Source of the DNA: Streptomyces sp. NRRL S-455 | Lineage (GTDB): Bacteria > Actinomycetota > Actinomycetes > Streptomycetales > Streptomycetaceae | Assembly (NCBI RefSeq): GCF_000717875.1 | Contig: NZ_JOCT01000042.1 | Coordinates: forward strand, 1 to 64,000 | Direction: 5' to 3' | Length of the DNA: 64,000 nucleotides | In this document: piece by piece, positions 51,554-60,631 of the stretch | How positions within the stretch are numbered: the first letter of the stretch is position 1 | Layout of the letters: every line of letters starts with the position of its first letter | Position numbers and translations under genes: made by a program | The notes under the pieces: generated by a model | What the model saw: only the letters and a program-made list of their open reading frames with translations | Told to the model about the DNA's origin: nothing | Databases searched by the model: none

Positions 51554-53113
51554 ATGTTCCATCCCAGACGCACACTCAGAGCCCTGCTGCTTCCGCTCGC
51601 CGCCGGACTCGCCCTCACCGCCCTGCCCGCCCAGACCGCCCACGGCGCGAGCACCCTCACCAACGGCGGCTTCGAGGCCGACGGCTCCGGCGCGGCCACC
51701 CCCGCCGGCTGGTCCGAGTACGGCGACACCGGCGCCTCGTTCACCGAGTCCGGCGGCCACACGGGCGGCTACCGCCTGAGCCACTGGGCCTCCACCGCCT
51801 ACAAGGCGGAGACCTACCAGTACCTCTCCGGACTCACCAACGGCAGATACAGGCTCACCGCCCGGGTGCGCTCCGGCGGCGGGCAGAAGTCCGCCTACAT
51901 AGCGCTGAAGAACTGCGGCGGCACCGAACAGCGCACCGACCTGCCGGTGTCTGCGACCGGGTGGATCCGGATCGTCGTGCCGGTCGACGTGACCGCCAAC
52001 CAGTGCACCATCAGCATCAACAGTGACGCCAACGCCGGCAACTGGATCAACGTCGACGACCTGACCTTCACACCGGGCACGTCCGGCACGTCGATTAAGG
52101 GCGCCGACGTCTCGTCGCTGGCCAAGAGCGAGGCCAGGGGCGGCGTCTACCGCAACGGCTCCGGCACGGCCGGCGACGCCCTGGCGATCCTCAAGTCGTC
52201 CGGCATGAACTACGCGCGCCTCAAGGTCTGGGTGAACCCGGCCGACGGCTACAACGACAAGGCCCGCGTCCTGGCCCTGGCCCAGCGGGTCAAGGCGCAG
52301 GGCATGAAACTGCTGGTCGACTTCCACTACTCGGACTTCTGGGCCGACCCGGGCCGCCAGGACAAGCCCGCCGCCTGGGCCGGGCACTCCTACGGTCAGC
52401 TCAGGACGGACGTGTACAACCACACGTACGACGTGCTGAACTCCCTGAAGGCCCAGGGCACCACCGCCGACATGGTCCAGGTCGGCAACGAGATCAACGG
52501 CGGCATGCTGTGGAACGAGGGATCCACCTCCAACTGGCCCCAGCTGGCCGGCCTGCTGGGCTCCGGCTACGACGCGGTCAAGGCGGTCGACTCGTCCACC
52601 ACGGTCGCCCTGCACCTCGCCGAGGGCGGTGACCTGGACAGCACCCGCTGGTGGTTCGACAACGCACGCGCCCACGGCGTGAGGTTCGACGCCATCGGCC
52701 TGTCCTACTACGGCTACTGGCACGGCACCCTGGCCGACTTCCAGACCACCCTCGACGACGCGGCCTCCCGCTACGGCAAGCCGGTCTTCGTCGCCGAGAC
52801 CGCCTACCCGTTCCGCCTGGACAGCGAGGACTCCCACGAGAACATCATCGACACCGGCGGCGAACTGGTCCCCGGCTACCCGGCGAGCGTGGCCGGCCAG
52901 GCCCGCTGGATGAACGACGTGGCGAGCATCGTGGAGGCCGTACCGGGCGGCCGCGGCCTCGGCGTCTTCTACTGGGAGGCGACCTGGACCGCCGTCGGCG
53001 GCAACGGCTGGGACCCGACCGACGCGTCCTCCGGCAACGCCTGGGAGAACCAGGCGCTGTTCGGCTACGACGACCGGGCGCTGTCGTCGACGTCCTGGTT
53101 CCGCCACCGCTGA
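51554..53113 (+). CDS. Secreted arabinogalactan endo-beta-1,4-galactanase (GH53) with N-terminal carbohydrate-binding module
   Basis: This 519-residue protein has a Sec signal peptide (cleavage near residue 31, T-A-H-G-A), a beta-sandwich carbohydrate-binding module (about 33-175, N-G-G-F-E-A-D-G...D-D-L-T-F) and a GH53 catalytic domain from I-K-G-A-D-V-S-S. The two catalytic glutamates are E313 (V-Q-V-G-N-E-I-N-G-G) and E415 (V-F-V-A-E-T-A-Y-P-F). It cuts beta-1,4-galactan outside the cell, and its products fit the ABC importer and GH42 next door. It lies 142 bp after GH42 and ends at a strong hairpin. Confidence 0.9.
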   Translation: MFHPRRTLRALLLPLAAGLALTALPAQTAHGASTLTNGGFEADGSGAATPAGWSEYGDTGASFTESGGHTGGYRLSHWASTAYKAETYQYLSGLTNGRYRLTARVRSGGGQKSAYIALKNCGGTEQRTDLPVSATGWIRIVVPVDVTANQCTISINSDANAGNWINVDDLTFTPGTSGTSIKGADVSSLAKSEARGGVYRNGSGTAGDALAILKSSGMNYARLKVWVNPADGYNDKARVLALAQRVKAQGMKLLVDFHYSDFWADPGRQDKPAAWAGHSYGQLRTDVYNHTYDVLNSLKAQGTTADMVQVGNEINGGMLWNEGSTSNWPQLAGLLGSGYDAVKAVDSSTTVALHLAEGGDLDSTRWWFDNARAHGVRFDAIGLSYYGYWHGTLADFQTTLDDAASRYGKPVFVAETAYPFRLDSEDSHENIIDTGGELVPGYPASVAGQARWMNDVASIVEAVPGGRGLGVFYWEATWTAVGGNGWDPTDASSGNAWENQALFGYDDRALSSTSWFRHR

Positions 53114-53120
53114 CCCGAGG

Positions 53121-53162
53121 GGGAGAGGGACCGGCCGCACACCCGCGGCCGGTCTCTCTCCC
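53121..53162 (+). terminator. Hairpin terminator of the galactan locus
   Basis: An 18-bp stem (53121-53138 with 53145-53162, one G-U pair) encloses a 6-base loop 8 bp after the galactanase stop. There is no T-run, which is normal here. It closes the GH42-GH53 unit. Confidence 0.75.
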
Positions 53163-53287
53163 GTTCCCGCACGCAGCACACCGGACGGGCCGAATCCCTC
53201 CCCGGCGCACGGCGGTTCGGTATCGGTCAAGGATGCGGAGTGCCCGGCGCGGCGGCGCCGACTGCGAGACAGTGGGAAGACGCGGTC

Positions 53288-53578
53288 ATGAGGACGAGAG
53301 CCGCGAGGCAGGGGTACGGCATGCTGAGGACTCCCACCGACGAGACGCGGCTGCGCATCCTGGCCTGGATGAAAGAGCCCGGACCCGCCACCCGAGGCGT
53401 CACCGCGGACGCCGTCGCCGAGAGGTTCTCGTTACCCCGCCCGGCCGCCGTCACCCACCTCCGGCTGCTCGAGGCCACCGGCATGCTCCGCACCAGCCGG
53501 TCGGAGGGCCGCGTGCACTACCACCGCGACGAGGTGCGCATCGCCGAGGTCGCGCGGATGTTTGAAAAGGACTGGTAG
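53288..53578 (+). CDS. ArsR-like winged-helix regulator
   Basis: This 96-residue protein has an ArsR-type winged helix: T-D-E-T-R-L-R-I-L-A-W-M, V-A-E-R-F-S-L-P-R-P-A-A-V-T-H-L-R-L-L-E-A-T-G-M and the wing S-E-G-R-V-H-Y-H. No metal-binding cysteine cluster is seen, so a non-metal ligand is likely. The start is uncertain: ATG 53288 with GGGAAG upstream is chosen over GTG 53240. It may control itself or the fluoride exporter genes; the 290 bp to crcB contain no gene I recognise. Confidence 0.6.
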   Translation: MRTRAARQGYGMLRTPTDETRLRILAWMKEPGPATRGVTADAVAERFSLPRPAAVTHLRLLEATGMLRTSRSEGRVHYHRDEVRIAEVARMFEKDW

Positions 53579-53868
53579 GCACGCCCGCGGTCCGGGTCCC
53601 CCCATGGTCACCAGTGTCTGCGAGGCGGCCGGCCACCTGGTGCTGGGCGGCCTCTGGGAGCGGGGTGTGGCGGTCTGCGAGCCACCTGCCCCGAAGTGAC
53701 CCCGCTCTGTCCCAGGCGTTAATCTGAACCAGGCCGCGAGCATCTGTCGCGGCACGGCGGTGGGGCCCGCCGTACCCGAACCGCGGCAAGGACGCCGCCA
53801 ACGGTCCCTACTTGCGACGGCACGCGCCCGTACGACCCCGGGCCCCGGCGAGTAGGAGACGCACCACC

Positions 53869-54327
53869 ATGACACTCCCTGAAGAGGGCCTCCGCGTTCC
53901 GGCGCTCGCCCGGCGTTCGCCCAGCCGGCGTGCCCAGGCGCCCGTCGTCGCCGTCGTGGCCATCGGCGGGGGAGCGGGGGCCGCCGCCCGGTACGCGGCC
54001 TCCCTGGGGTGGCCCGCGCCCGCGGGAGGCTTTCCCTGGACGACTCTCTGGGTGAACGTCGCCGGGTGCGCCGTGATCGGCGTGTTCATGGTGCTCGTCA
54101 CCGAGATCAGGGCCGTCCACCCGCTCCTCCGCCCCTTCTTCGGCACCGGCGTCCTAGGCGGCTTCACCACCTTCTCGACGTACGCCGTCGACATCCAGAA
54201 GCTGATGAACGGTGGTCATGTCGCGACCGGTCTGGCCTACCTCGCGGCGACCCCGCTCGCGGCCCTCACGGCGGTGTGGCTCGCGGCGGGAGCGGCCCGC
54301 CGCGTCGTGAAACGGAGGCAGCCATGA
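53869..54327 (+). CDS. crcB: Fluoride exporter CrcB/Fluc, first subunit
   Basis: This 152-residue four-helix membrane protein has the Fluc motifs [12 protein letters not shown] and [12 protein letters not shown], the phenylalanine box and sodium-site region. It forms a fluoride channel with the second CrcB two genes on. ATG 53869 has TAGGAG about 9 bases upstream. It overlaps the next gene by 4 bp. No crcB-motif fluoride riboswitch is visible upstream. Confidence 0.85.
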   Translation: MTLPEEGLRVPALARRSPSRRAQAPVVAVVAIGGGAGAAARYAASLGWPAPAGGFPWTTLWVNVAGCAVIGVFMVLVTEIRAVHPLLRPFFGTGVLGGFTTFSTYAVDIQKLMNGGHVATGLAYLAATPLAALTAVWLAAGAARRVVKRRQP

Positions 54328-54704
54328 CGAGGCTGACCGGCAGGGCTCTGCGCCTGACCGTTTTCGTCGGCGAGAACGACACCTGGCGTCACAAGCCCCT
54401 GTACTCGGAGATCGTCCACCGGGCCCACGCGGCGGGTCTCGCGGGCGCCAGCGTCTTCCGCGGCATCGAGGGCTTCGGCGCCTCCTCCCTGATCCACACC
54501 ACGCGGTTGCTGTCCCTGAGCGAGGATCTGCCGGTCGCGGTGGTGATCGTCGACACGGAGCCACGCGTCCGCGCCTTCCTGTCGCAGCTCGACGACATCG
54601 TCACCGAGGGGCTGGTGACCCTCGAGGACTGCGAGGTCATCCGGTACGTCGGACGCGGGGGCATTCCTGGCGCAACGGACACGAGGGGTAAGGAGTCGTC
54701 GTGA
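54324..54704 (+). CDS. DUF190 (PII-like) protein of the fluoride exporter operon
   Basis: This 126-residue protein has the DUF190 pattern: [33 protein letters not shown] and [10 protein letters not shown]. The family has a PII-like fold and is regularly encoded between or beside crcB genes, presumably as a regulatory subunit. It overlaps both crcB genes by 4 bp. Confidence 0.82.
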   Translation: MTRLTGRALRLTVFVGENDTWRHKPLYSEIVHRAHAAGLAGASVFRGIEGFGASSLIHTTRLLSLSEDLPVAVVIVDTEPRVRAFLSQLDDIVTEGLVTLEDCEVIRYVGRGGIPGATDTRGKESS

Positions 54705-55048
54705 ACTGGCTGCTGGTCGTCGGCGGCGCGATGGTCGGCGCCCCGCTCCGCTACCTCACCGACCGGGCGGTGCAGTCCCGGCACGACTCGGTTTTCCCCT
54801 GGGGCACCTTCACGGTGAACGTCACCGGCTGCCTGATCCTCGGCCTGCTCACCGGAGCGGCCGGTCAGCTCCAGCTGCTGCTCGGTACCGGTCTGTGCGG
54901 GGCTCTGACGACGTACTCGACGTTCTCCTACGAGACGCTGCGACTGGCGGAGACCGGGGCGCGTCTCCAGGCCGCCGTCAACGTCGTGTCGAGCGTGGCG
55001 GCCGGTCTCGCCGCGGCGTTCGCAGGGGCGGCGCTGGTCCGTATGTGA
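54701..55048 (+). CDS. crcB: Fluoride exporter CrcB/Fluc, second subunit
   Basis: This 115-residue four-helix protein has F-T-V-N-V-T-G-C and [12 protein letters not shown], the second Fluc set. GTG 54701 overlaps the DUF190 stop. Actinobacteria often make a heterodimeric Fluc from two such genes, and the pairing here fits that. Confidence 0.84.
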   Translation: MNWLLVVGGAMVGAPLRYLTDRAVQSRHDSVFPWGTFTVNVTGCLILGLLTGAAGQLQLLLGTGLCGALTTYSTFSYETLRLAETGARLQAAVNVVSSVAAGLAAAFAGAALVRM

Positions 55049-55132
55049 CGCGCGTCCATGAGCTCCGTTCTCGCCGGCGTGTAGTAAGACGGTCCTCTCC
55101 GCTGCCGTACGCCCCGCACAGAACGGGATCCC

Positions 55133-55969
55133 ATGAGCGTCATCAACGTCGGTCAGGCCGTCGTCCTCGGAGCCGTCGAGGGGGTGACCGAGTTCCTGCC
55201 CGTCTCCTCCACCGGCCATCTGAAGATCGCCGAGGGGCTGATGGGCATCCCCGTCGACGACCACGCCGTGGTCGGGTTCTCGGCCGTCATCCAGGTCGGC
55301 GCGATCGCCGCGGTGCTCGTGTACTTCTTCAAGGACATCGTGCGGATCGTCTCCGCCTGGGGGAGGGGCCTGCGGGACCGTGAGCAGCGGTACCGCCACG
55401 ACTACAAGTTCGCCTGGTGGGTCATCTACGCGACTGTCCCGATCGTCCTCGTCGGACTCGCCGCCAAGCCGCTCATCCAGGGCCCGCTCGCCTCGCTGTG
55501 GGTGGTGGCCGGCTCGCTGATCGCGGGCAGCGGGGTGATGTGGGCGGCGGACCGGATGGGCCGGCACAAGCGCGGCGAGGACGACACCTCGTTCAAGGAC
55601 GCGATGCTGGTCGGAAGCTCCCAGATCCTCGCCCTGCTCTTCCCGGGCTTCTCCCGCTCCGGCGCCACCATGTCCACCGCCCTCATGCTCGACCTGGACC
55701 GCGTCGCCGCCACCCGGCTCTCCTTCTTCCTCGGGATCCCCGCCCTGACCGGCGCCGGCCTCTACGAACTCAAGGACGCCCTGGGCACCGGCGTGGGCGC
55801 GGCCCCGCTCGCCGTCGGCACGACCGTGTCCTTCGTGGTGGCCTACGGCTCCATCGCCTGGCTGCTGAAGTTCGTGGCCAAGCACTCCTTCAACGCCTTC
55901 GTGATCTACCGGATCGCCGTGGGAGTGCTGCTGTTCGGCCTGCTCGGGACGGGCGTGATCCAGAGTTGA
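55133..55969 (+). CDS. uppP: Undecaprenyl-diphosphatase
   Basis: This 278-residue membrane enzyme recycles undecaprenyl diphosphate for peptidoglycan synthesis and confers bacitracin resistance. Both active-site motifs are visible: E-G-V-T-E-F-L-P-V-S-S-T-G-H at 16-29 and P-G-F-S-R-S-G-A-T near residue 170, with about eight helices. ATG 55133 follows GGGATCCC. It lies 84 bp after the fluoride operon and is probably separate. Confidence 0.9.
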   Translation: MSVINVGQAVVLGAVEGVTEFLPVSSTGHLKIAEGLMGIPVDDHAVVGFSAVIQVGAIAAVLVYFFKDIVRIVSAWGRGLRDREQRYRHDYKFAWWVIYATVPIVLVGLAAKPLIQGPLASLWVVAGSLIAGSGVMWAADRMGRHKRGEDDTSFKDAMLVGSSQILALLFPGFSRSGATMSTALMLDLDRVAATRLSFFLGIPALTGAGLYELKDALGTGVGAAPLAVGTTVSFVVAYGSIAWLLKFVAKHSFNAFVIYRIAVGVLLFGLLGTGVIQS

Positions 55970-55997
55970 CCGCCCTGGCGGGCCCTGTACGGATCAA

Positions 55998-56041
55998 GGG
56001 GCCGGGCGCCTGAACGCAGACTTCCGGCCCCCTGAATGATT
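55998..56041 (+). terminator. Possible terminator after uppP
   Basis: GGGGCCGG (55998-56005) can pair with CCGGCCCC (56034-56041) across a 28-base loop, just before the promoter of the gntR gene. The loop is long and there is no T-run, so this is only a candidate. Confidence 0.35.
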
Positions 56042-56053
56042 CCTTACGAGCTC

Positions 56054-56083
56054 TTGACAGGTGCCTCCCGCGGCCCGCAGGAT
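56054..56083 (+). promoter_or_regulatory. Promoter of the asparagine operon, possibly leaderless
   Basis: A consensus TTGACA (56054-56059) and a CAGGAT -10 box (56078-56083) are spaced by 18 bp. The GTG of gntR is at 56091, 7 bases after the -10 box, so transcription would begin at or next to the start codon. Leaderless mRNAs are common in streptomycetes. Confidence 0.55.
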
Positions 56084-56090
56084 CACCACC

Positions 56091-56822
56091 GTGAACCTGT
56101 CAGACAGCCGGACAGCCGGACAGCCTGTGCGTCGCGTCAGCGCCATGGAAGCGGTGCTGGAATACCTGCGCGGCGCCATCGAACGCGGCGACTACGCCAT
56201 CGGCGACAAGCTCCCCTCCGAGGCGGAGCTGTGCCGCACCCTCGAGGTGTCCCGGCCGGTGCTGCGCGAGGCGCTGCGGGCGCTGCAGACCATGGGGCTG
56301 ACCGTGTCCCGGACCGGCAAGGGCACCTTCGTCGTCGCCAACACGGTGGAGGACCCCACCTTCGGCGACTACTCGGCCAGCGACCTGCTGGAGGTGCGCC
56401 GCCACGTCGAGATCCCCGTCGCCGGGTACGCGGCCCGTCGCCGCACTCCGGAGAACCTCGACCATCTCACCCACCTGCTGGACCGCATGGAACGGGAGAC
56501 GGACACCACCGCGTGGGTCGCCATGGACACGCTGTTCCATCTCGCCGTGGCGGAGGCCGCCCAGAACCCGGTCTTCCGCCGGGTCATCGAGGAGATCCGG
56601 GACGCGCTGGCCCGCCAGTCGGCCTTCCTCAACGAGCTGGGCGGCCGACGCGAGCAGTCCAACCGGGAGCACCGGGCCATCGTCGAGGCGCTGACCGACG
56701 GTTCCGAACACGACGCGGTGGAGGCCATGTCCCACCACCTCGACCGCGTCGAAACCACCCTCACCGACATCGTGCGTCCCCCACGCACGGACAGTTCCAC
56801 GGAAGGCGGACCCGAGGCGTGA
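56091..56822 (+). CDS. GntR/FadR-family regulator of the asparagine operon
   Basis: This 243-residue protein has a GntR winged helix ([11 protein letters not shown], then [16 protein letters not shown], then G-K-G-T-F-V) and a FadR-type helical C-terminal domain with the metal-binding D/H residues (M-D-T-L-F-H-L-A-V and E-H-R-A-I-V). GTG 56091 is favoured by the promoter position. It overlaps the permease gene and probably responds to an amino acid such as asparagine or aspartate. Confidence 0.83.
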   Translation: MNLSDSRTAGQPVRRVSAMEAVLEYLRGAIERGDYAIGDKLPSEAELCRTLEVSRPVLREALRALQTMGLTVSRTGKGTFVVANTVEDPTFGDYSASDLLEVRRHVEIPVAGYAARRRTPENLDHLTHLLDRMERETDTTAWVAMDTLFHLAVAEAAQNPVFRRVIEEIRDALARQSAFLNELGGRREQSNREHRAIVEALTDGSEHDAVEAMSHHLDRVETTLTDIVRPPRTDSSTEGGPEA

Positions 56823-58255
56823 GCGAGTCACTCCAGGAAGCCGTACGGAAACCGGCGCACGTCGACGCCGGCGACGCGGGCTACAGCAAGTCCCTCAAGT
56901 CCCGGCACGTCAACATGATCGCCATCGGCGGCGCCATCGGCACCGGCCTGTTCCTCGGCGCCGGCGGTCGTCTCGCCGACGCCGGCCCGTCCCTCTTCGT
57001 CGCCTACGCGGTCTGCGGCGTCTTCGCCTTCCTCGTCGTGCGTGCCCTCGGCGAGCTCGTCCTGTACCGGCCCTCGTCCGGTGCCTTCGTGTCGTACGCC
57101 CGCGAGTTCATGGGGGAGAAGGGCGCCTACACCGCGGGCTGGATGTACTTCCTCAACTGGGCGACCACCGGCATCGCCGACATCACCGCCGTCGCCACCT
57201 ACACCCACTACTGGGGCATGTTCTCCGACATACCGCAGTGGGTGATCGCGCTGATCGCACTCGCCGTGGTGCTCACCGTGAACCTGATCTCGGTGAAGAT
57301 CTTCGGCGAGCTGGAGTTCTGGTTCGCGATCATCAAGGTAGGCGCGCTCGTCGTCTTCATGTGCATCGGCATCTTCCTGCTGGTCACCCAGCACCCCGTC
57401 GACGGCCACAACCCGGGCCCGTCCCTGATCAGCGACAACGGCGGCGTCTTCCCGCACGGCCTGCTGCCCATGCTGCTGATCATCCAGGGCGTCGTCTTCG
57501 CCTACGCCTCCGTCGAGCTGGTCGGCGTCGCCGCCGGTGAGACCGAGAACCCCGAGAAGATCATGCCGAAGGCGATCAACTCCATCATGTGGCGGGTGGG
57601 CCTGTTCTACGTCGGCTCCGTCGTCCTGCTGTCGATGCTGCTGCCGTGGAACAAGTACACGGCGGGGGAGAGCCCCTTCGTCACGGTGCTGTCCAACATC
57701 GGCGTCCCCGCGGCCGGCGGAGTGATGAACCTGGTCGTCCTCACCGCCGCGATGTCCTCCCTCAACTCCGGCCTCTACTCCACCGGCCGCATCCTGCGCT
57801 CCATGGCCATGTCCGGCTCCGCACCGAAGTTCACCTCCGTGATGAGCCGCAGCCAGGTCCCGTACGGCGGCATCCTGCTCACCAGCGGCGTCTGCGTGCT
57901 GGGTGTCGGCCTCAACTTCGTCGTGCCCGCCGAGGCGTTCGAGATCGTGCTGAACTTCGCCGCGATCGGCATCCTCGCCACCTGGGGCATGATCATGGTC
58001 TGTCACCTCCTCTTCTGGCAGAAGACCCAGAAGGGCGAGCTGACCCGCCCGGGCTACCGGCTGCCGGGCTCCCCCTGGACCGAGATCGTGACGCTGGCGT
58101 TCCTCGCCTCCGTCCTGGTCCTCATGTACGCCGACGGCGGCGCGGGACGCACCACCGTGCTGTGCCTGCCGCTGATCGTCGGGGCACTGGTCGCCGGCTG
58201 GTTCGCCATCCGCGGCCGTATCGCACGCAAGTCCACCACCGGAGCCGACGCGTGA
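56819..58255 (+). CDS. ansP: L-asparagine permease (APC family)
   Basis: This 478-residue protein has 12 predicted helices and the amino acid permease signature [16 protein letters not shown] near residue 40, with [13 protein letters not shown] and [13 protein letters not shown]. It is closest to AnsP-type L-asparagine permeases; the asparaginase just downstream supports that substrate. GTG 56819 overlaps the gntR stop. Confidence 0.85.
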   Translation: MSESLQEAVRKPAHVDAGDAGYSKSLKSRHVNMIAIGGAIGTGLFLGAGGRLADAGPSLFVAYAVCGVFAFLVVRALGELVLYRPSSGAFVSYAREFMGEKGAYTAGWMYFLNWATTGIADITAVATYTHYWGMFSDIPQWVIALIALAVVLTVNLISVKIFGELEFWFAIIKVGALVVFMCIGIFLLVTQHPVDGHNPGPSLISDNGGVFPHGLLPMLLIIQGVVFAYASVELVGVAAGETENPEKIMPKAINSIMWRVGLFYVGSVVLLSMLLPWNKYTAGESPFVTVLSNIGVPAAGGVMNLVVLTAAMSSLNSGLYSTGRILRSMAMSGSAPKFTSVMSRSQVPYGGILLTSGVCVLGVGLNFVVPAEAFEIVLNFAAIGILATWGMIMVCHLLFWQKTQKGELTRPGYRLPGSPWTEIVTLAFLASVLVLMYADGGAGRTTVLCLPLIVGALVAGWFAIRGRIARKSTTGADA

Positions 58256-59304
58256 CGAACGCGCCGCTCCCCGAGAAGCAGGCAGTGATGTTCAGCAGTT
58301 CCCTCGCGGACGCACCCCTTGTCCGTGAACCCGTCCACGCCCCCGTCGCCCACCTCATACGCGGCGGAATCGTCGAAGGCATCCACTACGGCTCCGTCGT
58401 CGTCCTCGGAGCCGACGGAGAGGTCCAGCTCCAGATCGGAGACATCGAGGCCGCCTTCTACCCGCGCTCCGCGCTCAAGCCCGTGCAGGCCGCGGCCATG
58501 GCGCGGGCCGGGCTCCCGCTCGACGGCGAGCTGCTGTCGCTGACCGGGGCCAGCCACTCCGGCGAGGAACGCCACCTCGCCGGAGCCCGGCGCATCCTCG
58601 ACCTCGCCGGGCTCACCGAGGGCCATCTGCGCAACGTCCCGGACATGCCGTTCGACCCGGTCGTCCGGGACGCCTGGGTGCGTGAGGGCCGGCTGCCCTC
58701 ACGGCTCGCCCAGAACTGCTCCGGCAAGCACGCGGCCATGCTCTACACCTGCATGCTCAACGGCTGGTCGCTGGAGGACTACCTCGACCCGGGCCACCCG
58801 CTCCAGCAGGCCATCGCCGAGATCCTCGAGGACCTCACCGGGCAGCGCGTCGCCGGGGTGACCGTCGACGGCTGCGGCGCGCCCCTGTTCTCCATCTCCC
58901 TGCACGGCCTGGCCCGCGCCACCGCCCGGATCACCACCGCGGCACCGGGCACGCCCGAGGCCCGCGTCGCCGACGCGATGCGCGAACACGCCGAGATGGC
59001 CTCCGGCTCCGGCCGGGACGTCGCGGCGCTGATGCGGGCCGTGCCCGGGCTGCTCACCAAGGACGGCTTCGAGGGAGTGCAGGTCGCTGCGCTGGCCGAT
59101 GGGCGGGCCGTTGCGGTGAAGATCGCGGATGGGGCGAACCGGGCGCGGGTGCCGGTGACCGCCGCCGCGTTGGCCCGGGCGGGCGTCGACCCGGAACTGC
59201 TCACCGAGTTCGCGGGTGAACCGCTGCTCGGGGGTGGGGAGCCCGTGGGATGCGTGCGGCCGGTGCGTGCGCTGGATCCGATGTCGTCCTCGGCTCGCGT
59301 CTAG
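58252..59304 (+). CDS. Asparaginase (thermolabile/Rhizobium-type)
   Basis: This 350-residue protein is of the asparaginase family typified by Rhizobium etli AnsA, unlike the E. coli enzymes. [21 protein letters not shown] and [10 protein letters not shown] are its conserved active-site blocks (Ser/Lys pairs). It hydrolyses asparagine to aspartate and ammonia in the cytoplasm. GTG 58252 overlaps the permease stop; ATG 58288 is an alternative. Confidence 0.82.
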   Translation: MTNAPLPEKQAVMFSSSLADAPLVREPVHAPVAHLIRGGIVEGIHYGSVVVLGADGEVQLQIGDIEAAFYPRSALKPVQAAAMARAGLPLDGELLSLTGASHSGEERHLAGARRILDLAGLTEGHLRNVPDMPFDPVVRDAWVREGRLPSRLAQNCSGKHAAMLYTCMLNGWSLEDYLDPGHPLQQAIAEILEDLTGQRVAGVTVDGCGAPLFSISLHGLARATARITTAAPGTPEARVADAMREHAEMASGSGRDVAALMRAVPGLLTKDGFEGVQVAALADGRAVAVKIADGANRARVPVTAAALARAGVDPELLTEFAGEPLLGGGEPVGCVRPVRALDPMSSSARV

Positions 59305-59358
59305 GGCCCCACCCGCCAGGGGCGGGGCCGTGGTCCGTCGTCGGGCTGCGGGCCGTCC

Positions 59359-59394
59359 GTGGCTGATCGCGCAGTTCCCCGCGCCCCTTGAGGG
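59359..59394. repeat. Streptomycete-type intergenic repeat, half element
   Basis: The stretch starting GTGGCTGATCGCGCAG and passing through TTCCCCGCGCCCCT is a common streptomycete intergenic palindrome half. Its other half is at 61570-61619 in a more complete hairpin form. The element lies between asparaginase and aspA. Confidence 0.5.
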
Positions 59395-59437
59395 CGTACA
59401 TCCACCCTCATTGCTTAGAAAAGGGACCCTTCCGCTC

Positions 59438-60587
59438 ATGACCGCCCCCACCCGCTCCGAACACGACCTGCTCGGTGACCGTGACGTTCCCGCCGACGCG
59501 TACTGGGGCGTGCACACCCTGCGGGCCACGGAGAACTTCCCGATCACGGGCACGCCCATCTCCGCCTACCCGCACCTCATCGACGCGCTGGCCGCCGTCA
59601 AGGAGGCGGCCGCGCTCGCCAACGAGGAACTCGGCCTGCTGGACCCGAAGAAGGCCGCCGCCATCGTCGAGGCCTGCCGGGAGATCCGCGACGGGGAGCT
59701 GCACGACCAGTTCGTGGTCGACGTCGTCCAGGGCGGCGCCGGCACCTCCACCAACATGAACGCCAACGAGGTCGTGGCGAACCGGGCGCTGGAACTGCTG
59801 GGTCACGCCAAGGGCGAGTACCAGCACCTCCACCCGAACGAGGACGTCAACCTCGGCCAGTCCACCAACGACGTCTATCCGACCGCCGTCAAGATCGCGA
59901 CGGTCTTCGCGGTCCGTGGACTGCTCGAGGCGATGTCCGTGCTCCAGGACGCCTTCGCCCGCAAGGCGGTCGAGTTCCACGACGTGCTCAAGATGGGCCG
60001 TACCCAGTTGCAGGACGCGGTGCCGATGACGCTCGGTCAGGAGTTCTCCGCGTACGCCGTCATGATCGACGAGGACCGCGCCCGTCTCGCCGAGGCCGTC
60101 GAGCTGATCCACGAGATCAACCTGGGCGCCACGGCCATCGGCACCGGCCTCAACGCCCCCGCCGGATACGCCGAGGCGGCCCGCCGCCACCTCGCGGCCA
60201 TCACCGGCCTGCCCCTCGTGACGGCGGCCAACCTGGTGGAGGCGACCCAGGACTGCGGCGCCTTCGTCCAGATGTCCGGGGTGCTCAAGCGCATCGCGGT
60301 CAAGCTCTCCAAGAGCTGCAACGACCTGCGGCTGCTCTCCTCCGGTCCGCGGGCCGGGCTCGGCGAGATCAACCTGCCGCCGGTGCAGGCGGGTTCGTCG
60401 ATCATGCCCGGCAAGGTCAACCCGGTGATCCCGGAGGTCGTCAACCAGGTCGCCTTCGAGGTGATCGGCAACGACGTCACCATCACCATGGCCGCCGAGG
60501 GAGAAGGGCCTGTTGCCCGCCGACCGGCTCGCGGACCTGCTCCACCCCGAGGTCCTGGCCGGCAGCGGCCCGGCCCCGCTGGCCTGA
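59438..60587 (+). pseudogene. aspA: Aspartate ammonia-lyase with internal deletion and frameshift
   Basis: From ATG 59438 the frame is an aspartase for about 355 residues: [29 protein letters not shown] (the active-site signature) and T-I-T-M-A-A-E. At about 60500 roughly 85 residues are missing and the frame shifts. The true C-terminus, [14 protein letters not shown] and a TGA at 60585-60587, is in another frame. The original frame instead stays open into glutaminase. Without the C-terminal helices and domain the enzyme should not fold; it would otherwise deaminate aspartate from the asparaginase step. Confidence 0.78.
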
Positions 60588-60631
60588 CGCACGCGAGTGC
60601 GCCGGGACCGGCAGAGGGGAGAATGCTGATC

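Noticed and set aside
53579..53868. Fluoride riboswitch before crcB
   Set aside because: I looked for the conserved crcB RNA segments and found none; a covariance search would be decisive.
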